Assembly (NCBI GenBank): GCA_038373865.1
Contig: JAXGGA010003042.1
Span: 1 to 64,000 of the forward strand
Length of the DNA: 64,000 nt
From: Uloborus plumipes
Taxonomy: Eukaryota; Arthropoda; Arachnida; Araneae; Uloboridae
Direction: 5' to 3'
Of the stretch, positions 55,023-64,000 are shown piece after piece. The position numbers were made by a program, and so were the translations under genes. The notes under the pieces are model-generated. The model worked only from the letters and a program-made list of their open reading frames with translations, was not told the DNA's origin and did not search any database. Numbering within the stretch: position 1 is the stretch's first letter; every line of letters starts with the position of its first letter.

Positions 55023-57246
55023 TACATTTTTTTCTTAAAAAGAACAAAATTTTTAAAATATTCAATGGCCTACTTCATGAAATATGATGAAAGGCCATGA
55101 AAACATGTTCCAAGTGTTCAGGTCACCCCCCCCCCCTCTTTCTTCATCCATACTTTGACCATAGAAAAACATTTCTTCGGTAAAGTTTTTTGTTTTTTCT
55201 CTTCCTTTCTTAGAAGCTTATAATCGCCCATCTAAAATATTTCAATTATAAAAGCATCAACTAATCTACTTCAATTTTATTACCCTCAAACCTCATATCT
55301 AGATGTTTAGATGACCCAAAATCTAGATGTTTAGATGACTGGTTCCACCCTCTCTCAGTAATTAAGTCAGTTATCGTAGATCTCTATTAAAGAAAACAAT
55401 ACCCTACCTATAAGGTGTCCCTTTACAAATGACGATCAATTCTGTGGCACTGAAATGGTAAATGTCGCAAAACGGCGTTTAGTGAACCTCTGTCTTAGAA
55501 GAAAAAAAGTATTTATCTTAGCATCGAAGTTTTTTTAATCAATAATACAAGCGTCATCAACGATCCTAAATAAGATTGTTAAAATTGCGCCCACACATCT
55601 AAGTTTTATCTTCCAGTTAATCAAGCATGAACTAAGATTCTAAATAAGAAGATTACATGTATCGCCGTAACTTCTTCATTGCAATTCACCATCTAGGCCT
55701 TTTTTTCTCTCTTTTTGCCAGTTTTATGAGTGTAAAAGCATATTTATTGTTCTTTGGCAATGGTCACTGAACCAAAATCTTTGGTCTGCTTATTGAGGGA
55801 CAAAATAAAGCTTTTGGAGAATTCAAACATTTTTTTAAATGTTTTGACTTGAAGTCTTTTTTTTTTAAGTTGTATCTTCTTTCGAGCATAATGCCATACA
55901 ATTAAAGGAAATTATCAAAGAATCTGAAAATATTTTTGCGTTCAATAGCGACTGAAAAATTCTTTAAAGTGTAATTTAAGGGGCAAGTGGATAATTGTGA
56001 TATGTGACATTTTTTTAATTTCTAGAAAAAGCTTTCAAAAAAATGTGTTATTTTTAAAAAAAAAAAGTAAGTCAAAAATTGGCACATATCACCTTTATTC
56101 ACTTACTCCTTCAAATGTGCAATTAGAAATACAGTAAAGACAAGTATTTTAACAAAATTTTTGCATCTAGGCAAGTTACAAAAATTCACACAATCGGAGA
56201 CCAATATCTATAACATAAATTAATTCAATAATAAACTTTCTTTGAAGTTTTTAAAAATGATGATAAGTTAGTAAATTATTTTGATTTTTGCTAAATAATT
56301 CAAAAAAATCCAATGCTTGCTGTGTATAAAAATCGTGAGAAGTAGGATGTATAGAGAAAACTTTTTTTTAGAACGTCAAAATTTCAAGATCATTAAAAAT
56401 TGCCCCTATAGGCCCACATATGCCACTCAAAAAAGAAAAAAAAATACAAACCAAATTCAAAAATGTTTATGTAGAATTGCAAAGCTTAAAATTTATAAAT
56501 TTCTTTTTTAAAAAATGGTTTTCTATACTTATATAGGAATTTTTAAAAAATATAAACAAATTTCAAGTTGAAAAATATGGAGAAGGAAAACTATAATTAG
56601 TGTTAAATAAAAGTGTTTTCCCATGTACGTAGGCATAAGTACATAGGCATTCCAAAGGCATAATACTCAAAAATATGGATTTAAAGTGCAAGTTAAATAA
56701 TTTCATGTTAAACATTTTGTTTTTTTGTTCTTTCGTAACCATTGGTTTGTTAATAAGCAATTTTTGATGCAGATATGGTTGTCAAATCGTACTCGGAACA
56801 CTCAGAATATCTGAAGTTTAATAAATAATGTCTAATTTGATGCTGGTTTATAAAAGAAGGAAAAACATACTGTTCAAGCAGATTTTTCATAATTGCGCTC
56901 TCAAAAAATAATGTCTCAACTCCGAGAAACAATAATTTCGTCATATTTCTTTCATCACTACTGTTATGGATTAGCATCAAAAATAAGTAGTTTTTCAAAG
57001 TACATTTAACAGGGAATAGTAGTTACCCATTCAACCCAATGTCCCATTCATTACAACTTAGTGATAGATATAAAAGCTACTGGCTTTCAAAAATTAAAAA
57101 AGAGTGAAAAAAATAACATAGTACAAACTCGCATAGCTTGTTAACGAGAGATGTAAATATCATTGTCGTTCTGAAGTAACAAAATGAAACATCAACAAGA
57201 TACTCATTATTTTTCAACTTAAGTAAAAATTAATTAAGCTTAGGTA
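55023..57246. other. no gene seen
   Basis: About 2.2 kb AT-rich. C run at about 55127-55138. A 19-bp direct repeat (TATCTAGATGTTTAGATGA) occurs at about 55297 and 55321. No gene recognised. Confidence 0.5.
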
Positions 57247-57441
57247 CACTAAAAAATGAATGTTGTTTTTACAGTACAATGCAGCGAATTTTATAGAAAT
57301 AAACTAAAAATGGCTAACTTTACAGTAGTAAACTGTAAAGTTGCTACTTTTACAGTTTATTACTGTGCATTTTACAGTTTTAAACTGGAACCTCAGCTAC
57401 CAGTATTATACTGTAAAAACAACAGTTCATTTTTTGCAGTG
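57247..57441. mobile_element. CACTG palindromic MITE, copy E (monomer)
   Basis: Starts CACTAAAAAATGAATGTTG and ends TTCATTTTTTGCAGTG, with TA on both sides (57245-57246, 57442-57443). It contains a single set of the ACTGTAAAA palindromes, about half the length of copies A-C, and so defines the monomer unit. Confidence 0.88.
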
Positions 57442-57599
57442 TACCAAATATTGGTGTTTTTCTGAAAAAATCTTTGCGCCATGCTGAGAAACATGGAGTA
57501 AAATTCCCCAAGAAGACATTTTCTAATATCCATACTAAAACGTATACATAGCTTTTTTTTGCATAAATAAGTGCAACTGAAAGTTCATGGCTTTTATGC

Positions 57600-57860
57600 T
57601 TATGCTAAGCATAAAAGAGCTATTTTCTGGGTGACGTCGCCTTCATTTTTTGCTTCCAGAAAATTATTTACTAGAATTTCGAAGCCACTTACCATACTTC
57701 CATCACAACTTTCATCGCAAAAAGGTTTCAACTACACTCCATCATTTGCTCGACAAATTTCTGCCATGGGATTAAAATTATTCTTTTCATCCGAAACGAC
57801 AGTTTTAAGTTTTACGCTCTCTTCAAAAAAACTTAACAATATCGGTGACAATGATGAATT
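57600..57860 (-). pseudogene. weak exon-like stretch with one stop, unknown
   Basis: The reverse frame reads LSFFEESVKLKTVVSDEKNN, FNPMAEICRANDGV, stop (TAG), LKPFCDESCDGSMVSGFEIL, VNNFLEAKNEGDVTQKIALL. A pyrimidine-rich acceptor-like TTCTGTCTTCAG lies just upstream on that strand (about 57880-57891). The amino-acid mix looks like coding sequence but no family is recognised, and the stop argues for a relic. Confidence 0.22.
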
Positions 57861-58342
57861 TTAGTCATCTTTTTATTTCTGAAGACAGAAAGCAATACCG
57901 ATGCTTATAATCTCCATTTTTTGTCTTTAGAAAATACCGTTTCATACATCAATCACAATTCAATTTAAAGCAACTTATATGCGAAATCTGGAAAATCCAA
58001 GAAACATAAGACATCCTACTTAAAATCTTCTGGTAATAAACTTCAAAATTAAGTACATTTTCTAACAAGGTAGCGCCAAAATAATGAATGTTTTTTTTTT
58101 TTTTTTTTTTTGTAAAAGAGTTAATATTTTTCGATTCATTCTTGGGTATTAAATGTAAAAAGAAAAAACTTTTCTCACTTCTAAAACGGTTTTTCTACAT
58201 TACGGAATGTAATGCACACAAAAGACCAGAGAAAAGATAGTCAACGCAGCTCTAGCATGAATAGCTCGGTGTAACCATGGTTCTTTTTAGCTCAATGACA
58301 TTTATTTTTAACTGTCCCTGTGTTCAGTTTATTTTTTTTTTA

Positions 58343-58657
58343 TTACAATGTATTTAAGTATAAGCTTTTTTTAAAAAGCTTCAACACTGAAAATAAAATA
58401 TGAAAACTCGCACGAAAGGCAAATGAACTCGTTCTGATGGCTTTTCTTCCTAATCCCTTTAAAACAGTTGATCCGTTGACTCTGATAAGTATAATAAGTT
58501 GTGTTGCAAAGTCTTTAGGGCAATGACGGACTAAGCCCCACATTCTTTTGGGATCTGGCTCATTTAATCGACAATTATAGGCATTAGTACACTCAAAAAT
58601 TGCAGTACTATTAAAAACCTCTAGTAAACTGGGATACAGGTTCTTCTTCAGTAACAT
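58343..58657 (-). CDS. uncharacterised open frame, 104 codons
   Basis: The reverse frame begins at an ATG at 58657 directly after an in-frame TAA and reads NLYPSLLEVFNSTAIFECTN, AYNCRLNEPDPKRMWGLVRH, CPKDFATQLIILIRVNGSTV. It ends in a basic, Phe/Leu-rich tail. The first 70 residues have a coding-like mix and three Cys, but no domain is recognised. No signal peptide. The 5' part overlaps one copy of a short direct repeat (58614-58664, repeated near 58694-58745), which weakens the case for a gene. Confidence 0.28.
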   Translation of the reverse strand: MLLKKNLYPSLLEVFNSTAIFECTNAYNCRLNEPDPKRMWGLVRHCPKDFATQLIILIRVNGSTVLKGLGRKAIRTSSFAFRASFHILFSVLKLFKKSLYLNTL

Positions 58658-58710
58658 TTACAGTTTTGCTTACGATTCTATAAATCCAGACTTCCAAAAA
58701 GGTTTCTAGT

Positions 58711-58773
58711 TACGATACAGCTTCTTCTTAAGTAATATTGACAACGTTACTTAAGAAAAAGCTGTGTCATTAC
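58711..58773. repeat. short hairpin
   Basis: AGCTTCTTCTTAAGTAA (58719-58735) pairs with TTACTTAAGAAAAAGCT (58747-58763) with one mismatch around an 11-base loop. Weaker pairing extends outward to about 58711 and 58773. Confidence 0.65.
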
Positions 58774-59153
58774 TAAAAATCTTTATGAAAGTCCCGTTTC
58801 TAAGAGATTTTCTAGTAGAACAACAACTTTTTTTTACAGCAGCTATATACGCCATTAAGTTCATTACAAAAAGTCTAAGCTACCTTTATTTAATAACCAC
58901 CAAATGTCAAATCCCAAACCGTCATTGACTTTCAAGTTTGTTATTAGTTTATTACTGCGCAGAAAGTATCAAATAAGTCATGTTCATTTAAAACTTGATG
59001 TAAAATGTCCTTGTAACCACCTGTTACATATAAGCAAGTTATCAATTTATGCTTAAAATTATTTTTAATATATCTAAAGTAATGCCACCTACTGAATTTT
59101 GTTCGAATTCGTTGAAGTTCAAAATCATCTTTAGCTCCTTTATAGTAGTAGTA

Positions 59154-60021
59154 CAGTCAATTCTCGATAACTCGAATTCGAAGGGACCGAAAAAAAACTT
59201 CGACTTATCGGAAGTTCGACTTATCATTAGTTTCGATTTCCAACATTTTAATAATAAAAACTTGGACTATTCAATTAATCTATAGATAACTGACAAGTTT
59301 AATTAGTTAAAATGTACACTATTTGAATTAAAATGTTAAAAAAAAGAAAAAGAAATCCTTCTTTTGAGACATGTTTCATTTTTGTGGTACAATCCGTCAT
59401 TTTAAGCTGCTTGAGCAGTTTTGTAATTTAAACAACGGTAAATATTTCACATATCGTGTCATTCGCTTTTTCACATATTGTTCTTCCTTGGCAAGAGATT
59501 CATTTTCTTCCATGGTTTGTGTGTTCTCTTAGTTGCAAACCTCAGTGTTTTAATCACATTTCTTAAATTCACATTAAAGACATTTTCTTTATCAACTGCT
59601 TTAAAAGTTATTTGTTTTAAATTTAATAATCACTATGCCACTGTCACGATTAATTGAGGATTGAAGACGCAAAACTTTTAGCAATCAAATTCCTTACGGA
59701 CGCAATAAGTGCAAATAATATAGCAAGAGCCACTATGCATCTGTAAGGATTCCGATTTTCCCCCGAATGAACCCCCCCCCCCCACACACACACACAAGAG
59801 AAAAATAAATAAAATTTCATGCTCTCACTTGAATTTTTTTCTGCTTTTTAACTATTAAATGTTTAGTCACTTCAAAAAAAAACTTCGAGTTAAGAGAAGT
59901 AAACTTCGAGGTATTGAGGAAAATTTACATAGAATCAAGATAAAGGGATCGGGACCGAATAAGAAATTCGAGTTATAGTAATATTCGAGTTATCGGACTT
60001 CGAGTTATTGCGAATTGACTG
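59154..60021. mobile_element. Tigger-like MITE (CAGTCAATTC ends)
   Basis: Left CAGTCAATTCTCGATAACTC and right, in complement, CAGTCAATTCGCAATAACTC; both continue GAA. TA flanks both ends (59152-59153, 60022-60023). Variants of CGATAACTCGAA/CTTCGA.TTAT recur just inside each end (59159-59225, 59960-60000) and at 59874-59918. Two overlapping frames on opposite strands near 59049-59285 are chance. 868 bp, no transposase seen. A CA microsatellite with a C run lies at about 59770-59795. Confidence 0.88.
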
Positions 60022-61379
60022 TATTACAGTTTGCACAAGCATCCTTTAATAATTCACTAAATATAAGTATTCGTAATTCAAGTAGTATTGAGTTATTGCT
60101 TTTGTACTGGAGAATATCGAAAAAATAAGACTAATTAATTCTGGTCCCTTAACACAAAGCATTTATGAAAATAAAATGGAGTAATCGGAACTCAGACCTG
60201 ACCTTTATACAGTTCCGAGCTTCTTTGCTATCCAATCAACTAAAAGCTGTGCCTTCCTCCCGTTATTATTTCATTTTTATTATTTCTTTTACTTTCTGTT
60301 TTTGGGCTATTTTCTCTAATGACGCAAGTGTTTAGATAGCTTCCTGACTTACTCAAATGCTAGGAATCGAGATCTTTCAAGAAGTTAAACTGACCATCAT
60401 GCTCTTAAGAGCTAAGTGCTCTTTTTCTGCCTCGCTGGATAATCGGAGGATCACCACTTTTAAAACGATGGGGAAAAAAGAAGAGAATTATAATCTAGAT
60501 AAATTTGATAATAGAGATAAATTTTGATTCCTAACCTAATCGGGGTTTTTTATTCTTATTTGAACCGAACACCGGAACCACAAAAGATACAAACTCAAAA
60601 TTGAAAACCTCGCTGCATCAAGAATATAGCTCTGCTTTCAAAAACCTAAGGAATCCAAAAAAAAAGGGGTTTTTTATTAATTTTTGAAGATTTTTTCTTT
60701 ATATTCAATATTGCGTTTGAATTTGACATTACAAAACGAATTTCAGTAGTATTTTAGTAAAATATAATATTGACCATGCATAATTATAATTACACATAAG
60801 CAACATTATTTCTTGCGTATTGGAGATGCCATTTTTTTGCTTCAAATAAATATCGTACATAAAGTACAATACCAGCATAAATGCAAATTTTTCATTTTTT
60901 ATTTTATGGTGAAACTTTTCTGGTAGAATGTATTCCATATAATTCTGTTAGTTAATTTATGTTAAGGAGCCTCTATATTAAAATGAGCATTATCTTTATA
61001 ATCGAATGACAACCTATTTTTTTACCTCATACTTGTAATGAAAGTCATTATAAAACTTTATAAGTCAATTTTTTTTTTATTTGATCCAGCTGTTTTTTCA
61101 CAATTTAATTGAAGAAAAAAACCATCTCGTAATGATATAACGTTTGTTGATACTTTTGTATATGGTAATACCTAAACTACCGTGAGCACGACATATTGTG
61201 TTTTATATCAAAACATTAAATAACTCAACAATAAATACATCCCTTACGATCTGAAAAACATATTTTTAAAATTCCAGGAGATTTTTTTTCTCCCTTTTTT
61301 GCGCGATGCTTAATATAAGTTGAAACGCAAAGTGAAATTATGCTTTATTACTTTTAAAGACGTTTTTTCAGATTTTCAA
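60022..61379. other. no gene seen
   Basis: AT-rich spacer; the reverse frame 60729-60938 has no domain. Confidence 0.5.
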
Positions 61380-61640
61380 TGTATAAGATGCCAATGTTGA
61401 GATTAAGCAGTAAGTTACCTCCCTCAAGCAGAACGCTTTATTACGATAGCCCGGTTGGGTAATCCGGATACTGTTTCGTCCTAGTAATGGACTCATCAGT
61501 CTGAAATAGACAGTGATCGAATTGGAGGCTGATGGCACCTTATTGAAGCTGAAAGTGCAGTAAACACTATATAACCTGACTTTCGGTTTATAACATGTGC
61601 CAACACACAAAGCCTTGGCCCTACCTTAAGGGCGGTAACT
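61380..61640. repeat. less AT-rich block, possibly an unclassified repeat
   Basis: The reverse frame reads FNKVPSASNSITVYFRLMSP, LLGRNSIRITQPGYRNKAFC. The composition is clearly less AT-rich than the neighbours. A 20-bp inverted repeat on ACTGTCTATTTCA links about 61497-61519 to about 61786-61802. This could be a conserved repeat or a coding relic; I do not recognise it. Confidence 0.3.
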
Positions 61641-63370
61641 ACTACGAAATAATAAAACTTTGCCTTTAATTGATGAGCCGAATTGAACCAATGCTGCTGA
61701 CTCTCGCTACTGTGAGAAATGTATTTTCGCTAGTAGTTTTTTGACACTCAGTTCCCATAAAATGACATCTACCTCCAGATCGGGACTGTCTATTTCATAC
61801 TGAAAAGTCCATAACAATGACAAAACAATAGTCTTTGGATGGCATAACAAATGTGTCAGCATATAAGTTATAGAGAGATTAAAATTATCTTTTCAGGTAA
61901 AATTTGTTGTTTTAAATTGCAACACAAAGCAAAGAAAAATTCCCCATAAAATTCAAGTTAACGCTCTTGAAATAACATGAAATATAAATTATAGTTTTTA
62001 ATTAAAAGCAATACTAAATTGCACTTTTTTTTCTAATTCAACAGCAACGGAAATATATCCTGAGAATATAAGAAAGCCGCAGTGTAAAAACAAATAAAAT
62101 TTTCCTTTAATTCACTTGTGATAAATATTTTTGAGCGATTTTAAAGAGTATAAATAAAAGAAATTTTCCTCTTTAAAAATTTTACTTCGCCGTACGCAAA
62201 CAACTAGGTGTCAGAGGACTTTCTTTTGGGGCTAAGCGTAAATGAAAAAAATTTCAATAGCAGATTTTGATCGTGCTTGGGAAACGTTATCTTTATCGTC
62301 TATGAATAGATTCTTTTTACTCGTATCATATTTATCTTCTGATGTTTGAATATTTCAATATTCAAAGTGAGAACTTGAGTGACGCATACCTCCTTAAAGT
62401 GTTCGCTTTCACCTACAAATGCCTATTCTCCATAGATTTTTAAAACCTTTTGATCTCTTCTTGTGTTCGAAATGGATTTTTAAAAGGTTTCATGCTCTCA
62501 AAAGTCAAACGGTAACAATACTTCTTTCGCGTACTCTGTTTTCGGTAAATATTTTATTTGTTGACAAATAGAACACGTGGGGACGGGTTCTGGGGAGATT
62601 ATATTTTTAAAGAAATAGGTAGATAGATTCTTTTTCCTTTTTAAAGGAAAGAGATGATTAACAAAGCTGCACGAAAAATAGTTTTTCAAACAGCATTGGG
62701 GAAAAAACAAGGAATCTAAGCTGCTTTAATACATTCTTACGTGTGTTCCTTTTCCTTGTCTTTCACAATCAATTTCCATTTTTTACCGAAACAAACTCCC
62801 ACTTAGCGAGAAACAAATTATAAGTTTATAGCTAAATATGCATTTTAGTGCTTTTGTAGTGAAAGATAAATAAACGTAAGTTCATAAATTAGAAAATTTA
62901 TTTACTTCAATTGTTGTTCAACTAATATAGTGTTAGTAAATATAGTTGAATCAATAAATTAACATTCTGTTAGTTTTGAAACTGCAGCTTTTGGCTTCAA
63001 TTTTATTAAACACTATTTATTGTATCTGCAAGGAAGGTCTTACGTTTTTTTTTATCAGGTAAAGTTTTTTTTTTTCTTTTTTCAAGAAATCGACTGAATA
63101 TCAAAAGCACCTGGGGTATGGAAATGGTCTATGGATTAATAAGAGACAATTGCGTAACTTACGACCTAGTCATCACAAAAGATGCCAGCAACTGAAAGTA
63201 GTTTAAAAACCTAATCATCGCTCAAAAAGTATTGAAAATATGAATAGACGCGTACCTTCTTACTCAATTAGTTAATAATTCTGTGGTTTCGTTTCCAAAG
63301 TGAAATAAAGAGATGATAATCTACATTAATTAATAACTGGTACTGATTGCGCAGAATATAAGAAATTTTA
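61641..63370. other. no gene seen
   Basis: AT-rich spacer; the reverse frame 62498-62710 has no domain. Confidence 0.5.
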
Positions 63371-64000
63371 GGGCAGGCGGGAGAAGATGGGGAAGCATAT
63401 TCTTAACCCCTTAAAAAAAATAAGTAAAAATAAACAAATCAAAAACTTTTCAATTACGTTTTGTTCGTTTGACCATCAAACTACACTTCTACACAGAGAA
63501 TCTTGAAAACTTCTTACATTACATACAAGCTGAACAGAAATTTATTTTCCCCACCATGCCCAATGTGTTATTACTATGGCTACTACCAACTAATGAAGTT
63601 CGTATAGTTTCCGCCCGGTAGTATCGCTTTAACAAGAGTTCCCCACCTTCCTTATTTTCCCCAGCTGAAAGTACTACATTTGAGTACAGCGCAGATTTAA
63701 TTCATCTTCTTAGTACTAAAACTTGTGTTAATATGTGTGCAATCATAGGCGTGAAAATAGTATCCCGTACTTTGCGTCGAACTTCAATACCTTACAATTT
63801 CAGGGTCATTAGACTCATGGCAAAACACCCATTTCATGAAAAAGTAAATGAAATAAAGAAATAAATGTCATGTAAATGAGATGTACAATATACTAAAATT
63901 ATAGTGAAGTGAAAGAAAAATTGCTCATTGGGAAACATTGACAGAACAAAACAAACAAGAAATAACTAACATATTCGCATACATAGAAGTGTTTTAAAAA
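63371..64000. mobile_element. possible pogo-like element cut by the window end
   Basis: After TA (63369-63370) comes GGGCAGGCGGGAGAAGATGG then GGAAG, a G-rich end like those of the other pogo-like elements. Facing motifs follow: TTATTTTCCCCACCATGCCC at about 63541 (170-190 bp in) and TTCCCCACCTTCC..TTTTCCCC at about 63638-63664. This spacing fits the close internal pair of relatives, which would put the 3' end at 63371 and the rest beyond the window. The other TIR is not visible. Confidence 0.4.

Noticed and set aside
1..64000. tRNA, rRNA, CRISPR arrays, operons or viral genes
   Set aside because: No cloverleaf with B-box-like GGTTCGAATCC, no rRNA blocks, no regularly spaced identical repeats with unique spacers, and no reverse transcriptase, capsid or envelope-type frame was recognised by eye.

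Overview
This window looks like non-coding, strongly AT-rich DNA from an animal nucleus, most likely an arthropod and possibly a spider or related chelicerate. That assignment is an inference from the types of DNA transposon present and from the few coding fragments, which have intron-style borders. There is no bacterial gene organisation, no operon, no rRNA or tRNA, no CRISPR array and no recognisable viral gene. The best host-gene candidate is a single terminal exon at 7073-7400 (+). A few weaker exon-like stretches exist (9895-10155, 36613-36742, 50310-50532, 57600-57860, 58343-58657), none with a recognised family.

The rest is a dense layer of cut-and-paste DNA transposons and their remains. 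The commonest type is a pogo/Tigger-like design (Tc1/mariner superfamily, TA target-site duplication). Such elements lie at 2003-4152, 8197-9105, 10285-12925 (with another nested at 11532-12854), 19257-20187, 27472-29857, 37579-38851, 46526-47468, 51469-51816, 52830-53084, 53733-55022, 59154-60021 and, cut by the window end, 63371-64000. Most have G-rich terminal inverted repeats (TIRs) of unrelated sequence. The seven well-preserved elements of 0.9-2.2 kb, plus 19257-20187, reuse the TIR core as internal sites at two nearly constant places: about 345-440 bp from one end and about 170-245 bp from the other. Three still hold pieces of a pogo-like transposase: the catalytic core at 2640-3880, an HTH_psq-type N-terminus at 10848-10985, and a C-terminal zinc-finger-like motif in all three.

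Other transposons: a dead Tc1-like element (14587-16000), an internally deleted mariner (51844-52739), a 5'-truncated DD37D-type mariner (21815-22853) next to a tandem duplication, a mariner C-terminal fossil (6421-6854), a 4.07-kb hAT with a perfect 8-bp duplication and two smaller hAT-like insertions inside it (42280-46351), and an unclassified TIR element (31627-32265). Five copies of one small palindromic MITE family start CACTG and carry ladders of ACTGTAAAA (17144, 22915, 25880, 29911, 57247).

Large inverted repeats form a further layer: 353-1703, 27773-29000, a nearly perfect 243-bp palindrome at 24384-24626, and a 2.5-kb foldback element at 38928-41475. The last has arms built of three tandem subrepeats and carries, in its loop, an intact terminal exon with an SHGK...CDGVGGTIKR motif. 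The genes do not form a pathway; the window is best read as a transposon-rich intergenic or intronic region.
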